Positions 36,917 through 46,358 of a stretch of DNA of 64,000 bases are shown piece after piece. Under the pieces are notes generated by a model. The model had not been told where the DNA came from and did not search any database. It worked only from the letters and a program-made list of their open reading frames with translations. The DNA lies in the NCBI RefSeq assembly GCF_001559075.2, contig NZ_CP014015.2:806001-870000 (forward strand), given 5' to 3'. This DNA is from Citrobacter amalonaticus (lineage in GTDB: Bacteria > Pseudomonadota > Gammaproteobacteria > Enterobacterales > Enterobacteriaceae). The first letter of the stretch is position 1; every line of letters starts with the position of its first letter. Position numbers and translations under genes: made by a program.

Positions 36917-38206
36917 ATGGAAACCATTCAAACCAGCACAATTGCTTCGACTGAATCACGAAGCGCATGGCGCAAGACCGATACCATGTGGATGCTGGGC
37001 CTTTATGGCACGGCTATCGGTGCGGGCGTATTGTTCCTGCCAATCAACGCAGGCGTCGGTGGGATGATCCCGCTGATCATTATGGCAATTATCGCTTTCC
37101 CGATGACCTTCTTCGCCCACCGTGGCCTGACTCGCTTTGTGCTGTCCGGCAAAAATCCGGGTGAAGACATTACAGAAGTGGTTGAAGAGCACTTTGGTAT
37201 CGGCGCGGGTAAACTGATTACCCTGCTGTACTTCTTCGCGATTTACCCGATTCTGTTGGTTTACAGCGTCGCGATTACTAACACGGTTGAGAGCTTCCTG
37301 ACTCACCAGTTAGCCATCACCCCGCCACCGCGTGCGATCCTGTCGCTGATCCTGATTGTAGGGATGATGACTATCGTTCGCTTCGGTGAGCAGATGATCG
37401 TGAAGGCGATGAGCATCCTGGTGTTCCCGTTCGTTGCCGCACTGATGCTGCTGGCACTGTACCTGATCCCACAGTGGAGCGGAGCCGCGCTGGAAACCCT
37501 GTCCTTTGACTCTGCGGCTACGACCGGCAACGGTCTGTGGATGACCCTGTGGCTGGCAATTCCGGTAATGGTGTTCTCTTTCAACCACTCTCCGATTATC
37601 TCCTCCTTCGCAGTGGCGAAGCGTGAAGAGTACGGCGACGCGGCAGAGAAAAAATGCTCGAAGATTCTGGCATTCGCTCACATCATGATGGTGCTGACGG
37701 TCATGTTCTTCGTCTTCAGTTGCGTACTGAGCCTGACGCCAGCGGACCTGGCAGCAGCGAAAGATCAGAACATCTCGATTCTGTCTTACCTGGCGAACCA
37801 CTTTAACGCGCCGGTCATCGCCTGGATGGCACCGATCATCGCGATGATTGCTATCACCAAATCCTTCCTCGGCCACTACCTGGGCGCGCGTGAAGGTTTC
37901 AACGGGATGGTCATCAAATCTCTGCGCGGTAAAGGCAAGTCTATCGAAATCAACAAACTGAACCGCATCACTGCGCTGTTCATGCTGGTAACGACCTGGA
38001 TTGTCGCCACCCTGAACCCGAGCATCCTCGGTATGATTGAAACCCTGGGCGGTCCAATCATCGCGATGATCCTGTTCCTGATGCCGATGTACGCCATCCA
38101 GAAAGTACCGGCAATGCGTAAATACAGCGGTCACATCAGCAACGTGTTTGTTGTCGTGATGGGTCTGATTGCTATCTCCGCGATTTTCTACTCCCTGTTC
38201 AGCTAA
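36917..38206 (+). CDS. sdaC: serine:proton symporter SdaC
   Basis: A 429-residue inner-membrane transporter of the hydroxy/aromatic amino acid permease (HAAAP) family with eleven hydrophobic segments. GLYGTAIGAGVLFLPINAG in the first helix and FSFNHSPIISSFAV in the middle are typical. It imports L-serine for the deaminase encoded next (sdaB). The start ATG 36917 is close behind a CCAGGAG box. A hairpin lies in the 60-base gap to sdaB, which may lower sdaB relative to sdaC. Confidence 0.97.
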   Translation: METIQTSTIASTESRSAWRKTDTMWMLGLYGTAIGAGVLFLPINAGVGGMIPLIIMAIIAFPMTFFAHRGLTRFVLSGKNPGEDITEVVEEHFGIGAGKLITLLYFFAIYPILLVYSVAITNTVESFLTHQLAITPPPRAILSLILIVGMMTIVRFGEQMIVKAMSILVFPFVAALMLLALYLIPQWSGAALETLSFDSAATTGNGLWMTLWLAIPVMVFSFNHSPIISSFAVAKREEYGDAAEKKCSKILAFAHIMMVLTVMFFVFSCVLSLTPADLAAAKDQNISILSYLANHFNAPVIAWMAPIIAMIAITKSFLGHYLGAREGFNGMVIKSLRGKGKSIEINKLNRITALFMLVTTWIVATLNPSILGMIETLGGPIIAMILFLMPMYAIQKVPAMRKYSGHISNVFVVVMGLIAISAIFYSLFS

Positions 38207-38213
38207 GTTGTTT

Positions 38214-38235
38214 AGCGCCGCTTTCGGGCGGCGCT
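38214..38235 (+). other. hairpin in the sdaC-sdaB spacer
   Basis: AGCGCCGC (38214-38221) pairs with GCGGCGCT (38228-38235) around a TTTCGG loop. TCCTCC follows instead of a U-tract, so read-through to sdaB is expected. Confidence 0.6.
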
Positions 38236-38266
38236 TCCTCCCTGATATAACCGCAATGGATGCCCT

Positions 38267-39634
38267 ATGATTAGCGTATTCGATATTTTCAAAATCGGCA
38301 TTGGCCCTTCCAGTTCACATACCGTTGGACCAATGAAAGCTGGCAAACAATTCACGGATGATCTGATTGCCCGCCATATTCTGACGGATGTCACCCGCGT
38401 GGTGGTGGATGTGTATGGCTCCCTGTCGCTGACGGGTAAAGGCCACCACACCGATATCGCGATTATCATGGGTCTGGCGGGAAATCTGCCGGATACCGTC
38501 GACATCGATGCCATCCCGAGCTTCATCCAGGACGTCAACACCCACGGACGACTGCTGCTGGCCAACGGTCAGCATGAGGTCGAGTTCCCGGTTGATAAGT
38601 GCATGAATTTCCATGCCGATAACCTGTCTCTGCACGAGAACGGGATGCGTATCACCGCGCTGGCGGGCGATAACGTCCTCTACAGCCAGACTTACTACTC
38701 CATTGGCGGTGGTTTCATCGTTGATGAAGAACATTTCGGTTTACCGAACAGTGCGCCGGTCAACGTACCCTATCCGTACAAATCGGCTGCCGATTTGCAA
38801 AAACACTGCCAGGAAACCGGGCTTTCCCTTTCCGGCCTGATGATGCAAAACGAGCTGGCATTGCACAGCAAAGAAGAGCTGGAACAGCACTTTGCCAACG
38901 TCTGGGAAGTCATGCGCGGCGGCATTGAGCGCGGCATCACCACCGAAGGCGTCCTGCCAGGAAAACTGCGCGTCCCCCGCCGTGCGGCGGCGCTGCGTCG
39001 TATGCTGGTGAGCAGCGACAAAACCACCACCGATCCGATGGCGGTCGTTGACTGGATCAACATGTTCGCTCTGGCGGTAAACGAAGAGAACGCCGCTGGC
39101 GGACGCGTGGTTACTGCGCCGACGAACGGTGCCTGTGGTATCGTGCCGGCCGTGCTCGCCTACTACGACAAATTCATCCGTGAAGTGAACGCTAACTCGC
39201 TGGCACGCTACATGCTGGTCGCCAGTGCGATTGGCTCACTGTACAAGATGAATGCCTCCATTTCCGGCGCGGAAGTGGGCTGTCAGGGTGAAGTCGGCGT
39301 AGCCTGTTCGATGGCAGCTGCTGGTCTGGCAGAACTGCTGGGCGGCAGCCCGATGCAGGTGTGTATTGCTGCGGAAATCGGTATGGAACACAACCTCGGT
39401 CTGACCTGCGATCCGGTTGCTGGACAGGTTCAGGTACCGTGCATTGAGCGTAACGCCATTGCGTCCGTCAAGGCGGTCAACGCGGCACGTATGGCCCTGC
39501 GTCGTACCAGCGAACCGCGCGTCTGCCTCGATAAAGTCATCGAAACCATGTACGAAACCGGTAAAGACATGAACGCCAAGTACCGCGAAACCTCTCGCGG
39601 CGGCCTGGCCATGAAGATCGTCACCTGCGATTAA
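38267..39634 (+). CDS. sdaB: L-serine ammonia-lyase II SdaB
   Basis: A 455-residue iron-sulfur L-serine deaminase giving pyruvate and ammonia. The N-terminal domain has KIGIGPSSSHTVGPM; the catalytic domain has APTNGACGIVPAVLAYYDK and SGAEVGCQGEVGVACSMAAAGLAELLGG, whose cysteines hold the 4Fe-4S cluster, and HNLGLTCDPVAGQVQVPCIERNA. Length matches E. coli SdaB. It follows sdaC on the same strand and works on the serine it imports. Confidence 0.97.
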   Translation: MISVFDIFKIGIGPSSSHTVGPMKAGKQFTDDLIARHILTDVTRVVVDVYGSLSLTGKGHHTDIAIIMGLAGNLPDTVDIDAIPSFIQDVNTHGRLLLANGQHEVEFPVDKCMNFHADNLSLHENGMRITALAGDNVLYSQTYYSIGGGFIVDEEHFGLPNSAPVNVPYPYKSAADLQKHCQETGLSLSGLMMQNELALHSKEELEQHFANVWEVMRGGIERGITTEGVLPGKLRVPRRAAALRRMLVSSDKTTTDPMAVVDWINMFALAVNEENAAGGRVVTAPTNGACGIVPAVLAYYDKFIREVNANSLARYMLVASAIGSLYKMNASISGAEVGCQGEVGVACSMAAAGLAELLGGSPMQVCIAAEIGMEHNLGLTCDPVAGQVQVPCIERNAIASVKAVNAARMALRRTSEPRVCLDKVIETMYETGKDMNAKYRETSRGGLAMKIVTCD

Positions 39635-39646
39635 GACCGTTCTGTA

Positions 39647-39683
39647 GCCGGATAAGGCGTTTACGTCGTTATCCGGCTTTTTT
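39647..39683 (+). terminator. terminator of sdaCB
   Basis: GCCGGATAA (39647-39655) and TTATCCGGC (39669-39677) form a 9-bp stem followed by six T. The core resembles a REP unit. Confidence 0.88.
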
Positions 39684-39792
39684 GCCTGATAGCGCGACGC
39701 TTATCAGTCCTACAGACGTCGCCGTCTCGGCAACACTCGCCTCATTTCGTCCCGAATGTTACCCTACACGCTGACTGGTAAGGGAGAACACC

Positions 39793-40548
39793 GTGGCTGT
39801 CCATCTGCTCATCGTCGACGCGCTCAATTTAATTCGCCGGATCCACGCCGTTCAGGGTTCTCCCTGTGTGGAGACCTGTCTGCACGCGCTTGACCAGCTG
39901 ATTGTCCACAGCCAGCCCACCCACGCCGTAGCGGTGTTTGATGATGAAGCGCGTAACAGCGGATGGCGTCACCAGCGTCTTCCGGACTACAAAGCCGGTC
40001 GTCCACCGATGCCGGATGAACTGCACAATGAGATGCCCGCCCTGCGCGCGGCCTTTGAACAGCGAGGCGTCGCGTGTTGGGTGTCGAGCGGTAATGAAGC
40101 CGATGATTTGGCGGCAACCCTGGCGGTAAAAGTCGCGCAAGCGGGCCACCAGGCGACTATCGTGTCAACGGACAAAGGCTATTGCCAGTTGCTCTCCCCG
40201 ACTTTACGCATTCGCGATTACTTTCAGAAACGCTGGCTGGATGCTCCATTCATTGAAAAAGAGTTTGGCGTTCAACCGCAGCAGTTGCCGGATTACTGGG
40301 GACTGGCGGGGATCAGCAGTTCAAAAGTACCCGGCGTCGCCGGTATTGGTCCGAAAAGCGCCACCCAACTGTTAGTGCAGTTTCAGACGCTGGAAGGTCT
40401 CTACGCACATCTGGATGACGTGCCGGAAAAATGGCGCAAGAAGCTGGAGGCTCACCAGGAGATGGCATTCTTATGCCGTGATATCGCACGGTTGCAAACC
40501 GATTTACAGCTTGACGGGAACCTGCAACAGTTGCGTCTGGCACGGTAG
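39793..40548 (+). CDS. xni: flap endonuclease-like protein Xni (ExoIX)
   Basis: A 251-residue FEN-family nuclease related to the 5'-3' exonuclease domain of PolA. Visible metal-site and DNA-binding motifs are IVDALNLIRRIH, AVFDDEARNSGWRHQRLPDYKAGR, SSGNEADDLAATLA, IVSTDKGYCQLL and the helix-hairpin-helix PGVAGIGPKSATQLL. Length matches E. coli. In E. coli fucO follows; here fucA is the next gene. Confidence 0.96.
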   Translation: MAVHLLIVDALNLIRRIHAVQGSPCVETCLHALDQLIVHSQPTHAVAVFDDEARNSGWRHQRLPDYKAGRPPMPDELHNEMPALRAAFEQRGVACWVSSGNEADDLAATLAVKVAQAGHQATIVSTDKGYCQLLSPTLRIRDYFQKRWLDAPFIEKEFGVQPQQLPDYWGLAGISSSKVPGVAGIGPKSATQLLVQFQTLEGLYAHLDDVPEKWRKKLEAHQEMAFLCRDIARLQTDLQLDGNLQQLRLAR

Positions 40549-40554
40549 AATTGC

Positions 40555-40585
40555 GGGCCGGATGGCGCAGACCGTCCGACCCGGC
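40555..40585. repeat. REP-like element between xni and fucA
   Basis: GGGCCGGATGGCGCAGACCG...GGC carries the REP consensus GCCGGATGGCG. It sits between convergent genes. Confidence 0.65.
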
Positions 40586-40612
40586 ACACAAACTGCGACG
40601 GTTCTCCGCCGC

Positions 40613-41260
40613 TTATTCTTCGATACGTAATCCGTAGGTTTTAAACTTCTCGAGCACTACGGCTATCTCTTCATCGGATAACACCGGCACCGGATCCATC
40701 ACCGCCAGCGTCTTCATATAGAGTTGCGCCAGCACTTCCACCTCGTGCGCCAGCCACAGCGCCTTTTGCAGGTTCTCCTCGCAGGCAATTAAACCGTGGT
40801 GTTGCAGCAGCGTGGCTTTGCGATTTTTCAGCGCCACGACCACGTGTTCTGAGAGTTCGCGGGTGCCGAAAGTGGCGTAGGGCGCACAGGGAATGGAATT
40901 CCCTCCCGCCGCCGCAATCATATAGTGGATGGCCGGGATCGGCCGGTTGAGAATAGATACCGCGGTACAATGAATGGCGTGGTTATGCACAACGGCATTT
41001 GCCTCCGGGCGAGTCTGATAAGCCGCCAGATGAAAACGCCATTCGCTGGACGGTAACTTCCCCTCTTCGTATTTGCCGTCGTTATCCACGTAGACAATCA
41101 TCTGTTCGGTCATTCGTTCATAAGGAATGCCGCTCGGGGTAATCAACATACCGTCCTGATAACGCGCGCTCACATTTCCCGCCGTCCCCTGGTTTAAACC
41201 CAGGCGCGTCATTTCAAGACAGGTTTCAATAATTTCTCGAGATAAACGAGTTCTTTCCAT
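40613..41260 (-). CDS. fucA: L-fuculose-phosphate aldolase
   Basis: A 215-residue class II aldolase splitting L-fuculose 1-phosphate to DHAP and L-lactaldehyde. The zinc ligands are in VVHNHAIHC and LLQHHGLIA, and the catalytic Glu is in LPSSEWRFH. I used ATG 41260 (MERTRLSREII), as in E. coli; the nine codons upstream lack a ribosome binding site. fucO, which normally precedes it and reduces lactaldehyde, is not here. It is separated from the LacI-type gene by 57 bases and may be co-transcribed with the transporter genes. Confidence 0.96.
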   Translation of the reverse strand: MERTRLSREIIETCLEMTRLGLNQGTAGNVSARYQDGMLITPSGIPYERMTEQMIVYVDNDGKYEEGKLPSSEWRFHLAAYQTRPEANAVVHNHAIHCTAVSILNRPIPAIHYMIAAAGGNSIPCAPYATFGTRELSEHVVVALKNRKATLLQHHGLIACEENLQKALWLAHEVEVLAQLYMKTLAVMDPVPVLSDEEIAVVLEKFKTYGLRIEE

Positions 41261-41317
41261 CTCAGTTCTCCGGGGTACTCGGTTCAATGACTGATAACAC
41301 TCTTGTTGTCGCGCGTA

Positions 41318-42316
41318 TTATTTTTGTCTTAAGCGCTTAATTAATTTCATTTCAACTTTTACCGTCTCATGAACAGGGCGATCTTCGATGGCGTTGAGCA
41401 TCATAGTGAACGCTTTTTCCGCCCAGGCGTTCTCATCCTGCTGCATTGACCACACGTTATTGGACAGGAATCCCAGCATCGGGTGTTCGTCAAACGTACC
41501 GATATTGATCTCGGGCGGAATGACGCCAAAACGGTCGCGAATGGCTCTTACCGCCCCTTCCAGCACCGGTAATGACGAGGCGATAAACGCCTGCGGACAT
41601 CCTGCTTCATCGATCAAAGCCTGCATGATCTGGTATCCCCCTTCCGGGGTGTTCACCGGCCCTTCGCGCACCCAGTCACGATGATGAATCCCTTTTTTAC
41701 TGAGCGCATTCAGGTAACCCGTCAGACGGTCGCTGATACTGGGCAAACCGGTATCGCCCACCAGAAACCAGACCGGTAACTTTTCAGCATCCAGCAAACT
41801 TTGGGTTAAGTGTTCACCGCCTGAAATATTGTGACTTTCCACCAGCGCGTTATCCGTGTATTTAAAATCACGGTCCAGCAATACCATCGGTTTTCTCACC
41901 TGACGTAAATGATGCTGCTGGTTTTCTAACGTTGACGGGACAATAAAAAGACCGTCCACATTGCGGGCAATTAACGCCTTGGTGATTTTGTTTTCGTAAT
42001 CGACATCATCATAGGTACAGCTAATCATCAGCTGATAACCGGATCGACGACAGCGCTGCTCAAGTTTCTCTGCCAGTGTGGCAAAGAAGACGTTAGAAAT
42101 ATTGGGAACAATCAGGCCAAGCGTATCCGTTTTATTCAGCTTCAGACTGCGGGCGGAATGGTTAATCACATAACCATATCGCTCAACATATTCATTAATA
42201 CGCGTTTGCGTTTTGAGGCTGATTCGATACTGTTCAGCTTTTCCGTTTAGCACCAGTCTCACGGTTGTCACCGATAAATTCAGGTCGCTGGCTATCTGTT
42301 CTACTGTTTTAGCCAT
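41318..42316 (-). CDS. LacI-family transcriptional regulator in the fuc locus
   Basis: A 332-residue LacI/GalR-type regulator. The N-terminal helix-turn-helix and hinge are VEQIASDLNLSVTTVRLVLNG and INEYVERYGYVINHSARSLK; the rest is a periplasmic-binding-protein-like sugar domain (DTLGLIVPNISNVFFATLAEKLE). It lies between fucA and a sugar ABC transporter, so it probably senses L-fucose or a pathway intermediate. The two GCTAACTCGAGTTAGC palindromes upstream have the central CG expected for a LacI-family operator. The start at 42316 is chosen over 42340 because MAKTVEQIA is the usual N-terminus. Confidence 0.88.
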   Translation of the reverse strand: MAKTVEQIASDLNLSVTTVRLVLNGKAEQYRISLKTQTRINEYVERYGYVINHSARSLKLNKTDTLGLIVPNISNVFFATLAEKLEQRCRRSGYQLMISCTYDDVDYENKITKALIARNVDGLFIVPSTLENQQHHLRQVRKPMVLLDRDFKYTDNALVESHNISGGEHLTQSLLDAEKLPVWFLVGDTGLPSISDRLTGYLNALSKKGIHHRDWVREGPVNTPEGGYQIMQALIDEAGCPQAFIASSLPVLEGAVRAIRDRFGVIPPEINIGTFDEHPMLGFLSNNVWSMQQDENAWAEKAFTMMLNAIEDRPVHETVKVEMKLIKRLRQK

Positions 42317-42457
42317 GTATGTGCCCCAGTCACCGTCCAAGCGTCAATTGACAATCATAAAAGCATTTTACACTTTTGTCTTACCGCATCAGTCGGTTAA
42401 GCGCACGCCGTTGATCTCACCAGGTAAGCAGGGGCGAAGACACCGCCCCCTGCCGGT

Positions 42458-43408
42458 TTATTTCTTGCCGAAAGGATGTAACAGCTTGTCTATTTCCGGC
42501 GTATTGATGTTCTGGGCGCTCACAAATTTCACCGGGATATCGATCTCTTTCGCGACCGTTTGCCCGGACAACGCCGCATTCAGGGTTTTAATCCCCTGGT
42601 AACCAATCTGATAAGCGTCCTGGACGACAAAGCCCTGGATCACGCCGGTGTTCAGGAAGTGAATAATCGCTTCGGTACTGTCGAAACCAATGACCTTCAC
42701 CTTCCCTTTCAGATTCTGGCTGTCGATGGCGTTGGCGACGCCCAGCGTTGAGCCCTCATTGGTGCCATAGATCCCCGCCAGATCGGGGTTGGCCTGAATC
42801 ATATCAATAGTCTTATCCATCGCTTTTTGCGGATCGCCATCACTGTACTGCACGGGCAGCACCTTGATATCCGGATACTTTTCCTTCATGCGGGCAATGA
42901 ACCCTTCCGAGCGTTCAATCGCGGATGACGTCCCGGCGACGTGAGCGATAATGCCGACTTTACCTTTATTGTTCACCTGCGCGGCCAGCGCATCCGCCGC
43001 TTCAGCGCCAGCTTTACGGTTATTGGTCGCCACGAAGCTAACCGGAATATCCGAGTTCACGCCGGAGTCAAAGGTGACAACCTTAATGCCACGCGAATTC
43101 GCCGTTTCCACCAGCGGAGCAAGCGCATTGGCATCCAGCGCCGCCAGCAGCAGGCCGTTCGGCTTTTGCGCCATGGCGTTTTCAACCAACTGAATTTGTT
43201 CCGCAATCTGGGTTTCGTCCGCAGGTCCGACATAGCTGGTTTTATCGCCCAGCTCTTTCGCCGCCGCTTCCGTCCCCATTTTTACGGTTTGCCAGAATTC
43301 ATGCTGGAAACCTTTACTGATGACCGGAAGGTTCAAATCTTTCGCTAACGCACTGGAAGTGATGCACGCCAGCAGGGATAACGCATAGACAAAATGCCTG
43401 GTTTTCAT
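42458..43408 (-). CDS. sugar ABC transporter periplasmic binding protein (probably L-fucose)
   Basis: A 316-residue exported binding protein of the RbsB type. A signal peptide ends at SALA-KD (about residue 22). Characteristic stretches are QIQLVENAMAQKPNGLLLAALD, VVTFDSGVNSDIPVSFVATNN, GKVGIIAHVAGTSSAIERSEGF and IYGTNEGSTLGVANAI. It delivers a pentose/hexose-type sugar to the permease encoded next. Context with fucA and fucI makes L-fucose the best guess. Start ATG 43408 follows a GGAG box; the 46 codons upstream lie in the spacer. Confidence 0.88.
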   Translation of the reverse strand: MKTRHFVYALSLLACITSSALAKDLNLPVISKGFQHEFWQTVKMGTEAAAKELGDKTSYVGPADETQIAEQIQLVENAMAQKPNGLLLAALDANALAPLVETANSRGIKVVTFDSGVNSDIPVSFVATNNRKAGAEAADALAAQVNNKGKVGIIAHVAGTSSAIERSEGFIARMKEKYPDIKVLPVQYSDGDPQKAMDKTIDMIQANPDLAGIYGTNEGSTLGVANAIDSQNLKGKVKVIGFDSTEAIIHFLNTGVIQGFVVQDAYQIGYQGIKTLNAALSGQTVAKEIDIPVKFVSAQNINTPEIDKLLHPFGKK

Positions 43409-43481
43409 TGTTGTACTCCGTTGTGAGTGTGTCACCCTTAACGTCAGGGTCAGTGTTCCCCGTGACTGCCGGGAGCGTAAA

Positions 43482-44465
43482 TCAACGAATCTTTTTGCGT
43501 AACGTATCGAGGTAGACAGCGGCGACGACCACAATGCCCATCGCAACCATTTGCCAGAACTGAGAAACCCCCATCAAGTTCAGGCCGTTTTTCAATACGC
43601 TCATAATAAATGCACCGATGATCGTGCCGCCGATGGTGCCAATTCCGCCCATCAGACTGGTGCCGCCGATCACGACTGCGGCAATGGCTTCCAGTTCATA
43701 ACCGACACCGACTGTTGGCTGACCGGAGTTTAGACGCGAGGCCAGAATCACCCCGGCAATGCCAGTCAGCAGACCGCAGAAGGCATAGACGAAGATTTTG
43801 ACGCGCTGAACTTTGATCCCGGAAAGGTGCGCCGCCACTTCATTACTGCCCACGGCATAGACATAGCGACCAATTACCGTTTTCTTGAGGATATAGCCGG
43901 CAACCAGCGCCACAATCACCAGATAGAACACGGGATACGGCAGCACATCGAATAAACGTCCCTGCGCCAGCAATTTGAAGGTGGGATAATCGGCGAAATA
44001 GATGGCGCGCCCATCCGTCATCACCATGTTAATTCCCCTGACGGACATCATCAGACCCAGCGTAGCGATGAACGGTGGAATCGTCATTTTGGTCACCAGC
44101 AGACCATTCACGTAGCCACACAATCCTCCGGCCAGCACGCCTGCTAAAATACAGACCGGCAACGGAAGTCCGAGCGTCGCGCAAATGCCAACCGCAACGC
44201 CGGAAAACGCCACCACCGATCCTAAAGAGAGGTCGATCCCCGCGGTAATAATGACGAACGTTACGCCAATGGCCATAATGCCGATAACCGACGTTTGCAG
44301 AGCAATTGTCATAATATTTTCGGTGTTAAAGAAAAACGGCGAACTGAAACTGAAAAAAACAACCAGGATAATCAAACTAAAAAGCGGCGCAAGGCGCATT
44401 AAAAGTTCTTTATTAATTTTTATTTTCTTATTATTGCTGTCTGAAGAGGTTACAGAGATGGTCAT
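43482..44465 (-). CDS. sugar ABC transporter permease (RbsC family)
   Basis: A 327-residue inner-membrane permease with about nine or ten hydrophobic segments. Family signatures are FVIITAGIDLSLGSVVAFSGV, NGLLVTKMTIPPFIATLGLMMSVRG, YAVGSNEVAAHLSGIKV and EAIAAVVIGGTSLMGGIGTIGGTIIGA, the last being the ATPase-coupling (EAA-like) region. It lies 3 bases after the ATPase gene and upstream of the binding protein gene, the usual order for such an importer. The N-terminus is unusually polar (SSDSNNKKIKINKE). Confidence 0.9.
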   Translation of the reverse strand: MTISVTSSDSNNKKIKINKELLMRLAPLFSLIILVVFFSFSSPFFFNTENIMTIALQTSVIGIMAIGVTFVIITAGIDLSLGSVVAFSGVAVGICATLGLPLPVCILAGVLAGGLCGYVNGLLVTKMTIPPFIATLGLMMSVRGINMVMTDGRAIYFADYPTFKLLAQGRLFDVLPYPVFYLVIVALVAGYILKKTVIGRYVYAVGSNEVAAHLSGIKVQRVKIFVYAFCGLLTGIAGVILASRLNSGQPTVGVGYELEAIAAVVIGGTSLMGGIGTIGGTIIGAFIMSVLKNGLNLMGVSQFWQMVAMGIVVVAAVYLDTLRKKIR

Positions 44466-44468
44466 GAT

Positions 44469-45968
44469 TTAATCCTCTAACGTCGCATATTGCATGATTT
44501 TTTCTTGTGTGGCGTTATCAGCAGTTAATTCTCCGGTAATACGACCACTGCGCATGACTAAGATACGATCGCACATACCCAGCACCTCCGGTAATTCCGA
44601 AGAAATCATAATGATCGATTTCCCCTTTGCCACGAGGCGATTCATTAATTCATAGATTTCCAGCTTAGCGCCGACATCAATTCCACGGGTAGGTTCATCA
44701 AAAATAAGAATATCGGTATCTTTGCACACCCAACGGGCAATAATAATTTTTTGCTGATTTCCCCCACTCAAATTCAGGGCCGCCTGCTCAAGGTGCGGCG
44801 TTTTGATTCTGAGCGCCCTGACCTGCTCTTCACTTGTTTGCTGGCAGCGTTTAGAATCAACGTGACCAAAATGGTCGGCGTATTCAGGGTAATTTCCCAA
44901 CATGATATTGCGCTCAACGGACAGATTAAGCGCCAGTCCCTCTTTTTTACGGTCTTCCGTTAAATAGCTAATGCCTTGTGCGATGGCGTCAGAAATCCCC
45001 TTTATCACAATGGCCTTGCCGTTCAATTTAATGGTCCCGCTGTCGATGGGATCGGCGCCAAAAATGGCTCGTGCCAGCTCCGTACGCCCGGCGCCCATCA
45101 ACCCGGCAAAACCCAGTATCTCGCCCCGGTTCAACGTAAAGTCGATGTTATTGAGCACGCCTTTGCGCGTGAGGCCGTTAACCTCCAGCACCGGCTCCTG
45201 ATGCGTCCGCGCTTCCCGGCGAGGATAGATATTCCCCAGTTCGCGCCCGACCATCATCGCAATCAGCTCACTGATCTTCACGGTTTCATAATCAACGGTA
45301 TCAATGTATTGACCGTCGCGCATGACCGTCGCCCGATCGGCAATCAGCGCTAACTCTTCCAGGCGATGCGAGATGTAGACAATCCCGGTCCCCTGTGCTT
45401 TAAGCAGGCGGGTCACCTGGAACAAGCTTTCTATTTCTGTTTCCGTCAGCGCCGCCGTGGGTTCATCCATAATCAGGATTTTGGCATTGACGGATATCGC
45501 TTTCGCGATTTCCACCATCTGCTGTTGCGCCACGGTCAGATCTGACACCAGCGTTTCTGGCGAAATATTCAGGTTTAATTTCTGCAAAATTTCGGTTGCC
45601 GCCTGTCGCTGCTGTTTTTCATCCAGCCGCCAACGGTTATTTTTACAAAACTCTCTGCCGATAAAGATATTCTCTTCCACGGTTAATTCCGGAAAGAGAT
45701 TAAATTCCTGGTGAATAATAGTAATCCCGGCATTCTGCGCGCTGAGCGGATCGCTGAATGACACAGGCTTCCCTTCAAATATAATATCCCCTTCATCCGG
45801 TTGATAAACACCGGACAAAATTTTCATCAGCGTGGATTTGCCTGCCCCATTTTCGCCTAATAGCGCATGCACTTCGCCTTTGCGAAGAGTAAAATTCACA
45901 TTACTCAACGCTAATACGCCGGGAAAGCGTTTGGTAATATGATTCATCTGTAAAAATGTTTCGGACAT
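44469..45968 (-). CDS. sugar ABC transporter ATPase (RbsA family)
   Basis: A 499-residue protein with two fused nucleotide-binding domains. The first has Walker A GENGAGKST, a C-loop at VAQQQMVEIAKA and Walker B ILIMDEPTAALT. The second has the naturally degenerate Walker A GLMGAGRTE, the signature LSGGNQQKIIIARW and ILIFDEPTRGIDVG. It energises the importer from the cytoplasm. I set the start at ATG 45968, 6 bases after AGGAAA; the TTG at 45983 would contain that box. It is the first gene of the ABC operon and divergent from fucI. Confidence 0.9.
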   Translation of the reverse strand: MSETFLQMNHITKRFPGVLALSNVNFTLRKGEVHALLGENGAGKSTLMKILSGVYQPDEGDIIFEGKPVSFSDPLSAQNAGITIIHQEFNLFPELTVEENIFIGREFCKNNRWRLDEKQQRQAATEILQKLNLNISPETLVSDLTVAQQQMVEIAKAISVNAKILIMDEPTAALTETEIESLFQVTRLLKAQGTGIVYISHRLEELALIADRATVMRDGQYIDTVDYETVKISELIAMMVGRELGNIYPRREARTHQEPVLEVNGLTRKGVLNNIDFTLNRGEILGFAGLMGAGRTELARAIFGADPIDSGTIKLNGKAIVIKGISDAIAQGISYLTEDRKKEGLALNLSVERNIMLGNYPEYADHFGHVDSKRCQQTSEEQVRALRIKTPHLEQAALNLSGGNQQKIIIARWVCKDTDILIFDEPTRGIDVGAKLEIYELMNRLVAKGKSIIMISSELPEVLGMCDRILVMRSGRITGELTADNATQEKIMQYATLED

Positions 45969-46102
45969 TGCTGCTTTCCTCAATAATCAGAAACTGCAGG
46001 CAGTGAATCAGGCGAAGTGCATTCTCAGGGAGCGAGCGTCACCATGAATGTGAATACTTCCTGAAAACACGTTTACGTCACGTCGATATGTTGCCAGATA
46101 TT

Positions 46103-46118
46103 GCTAACTCGAGTTAGC
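46103..46118. promoter_or_regulatory. palindromic operator candidate, ABC-transporter side
   Basis: GCTAACTCGAGTTAGC is a perfect 16-bp palindrome 135 bases upstream of the ATPase start. An identical copy lies 240 bases further on. The rest of the 476-base divergent region is AT-rich; another inverted repeat, GCTATTTT (46134-46141) with AAAATAGC (46150-46157), is close by. Confidence 0.75.
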
Positions 46119-46342
46119 GAGTTGCCCTTTAAAGCTATTTTAGCCACCAAAAATAGCCAAATCATTTGGGTTAAAACTGTGATACCGGGCAGACATTTAT
46201 TTATAATTATCTGATTTTAAATACTTTAATAAATCTGGCTGTCATTTAATTATTTGATGCAGATCGAATTTTAACCACTTCTCGTGAAGCCCCTCACAAT
46301 CCCATCAGAAAAAAGTTGTGTAAAAAACACGCCAATACCTAA

Positions 46343-46358
46343 GCTAACTCGAGTTAGC
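46343..46358. promoter_or_regulatory. palindromic operator candidate, fucI side
   Basis: The second identical GCTAACTCGAGTTAGC palindrome, 87 bases before the fucI start. Duplication in a divergent promoter region next to a LacI-family gene suggests repression of both directions, possibly with looping. Confidence 0.75.
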
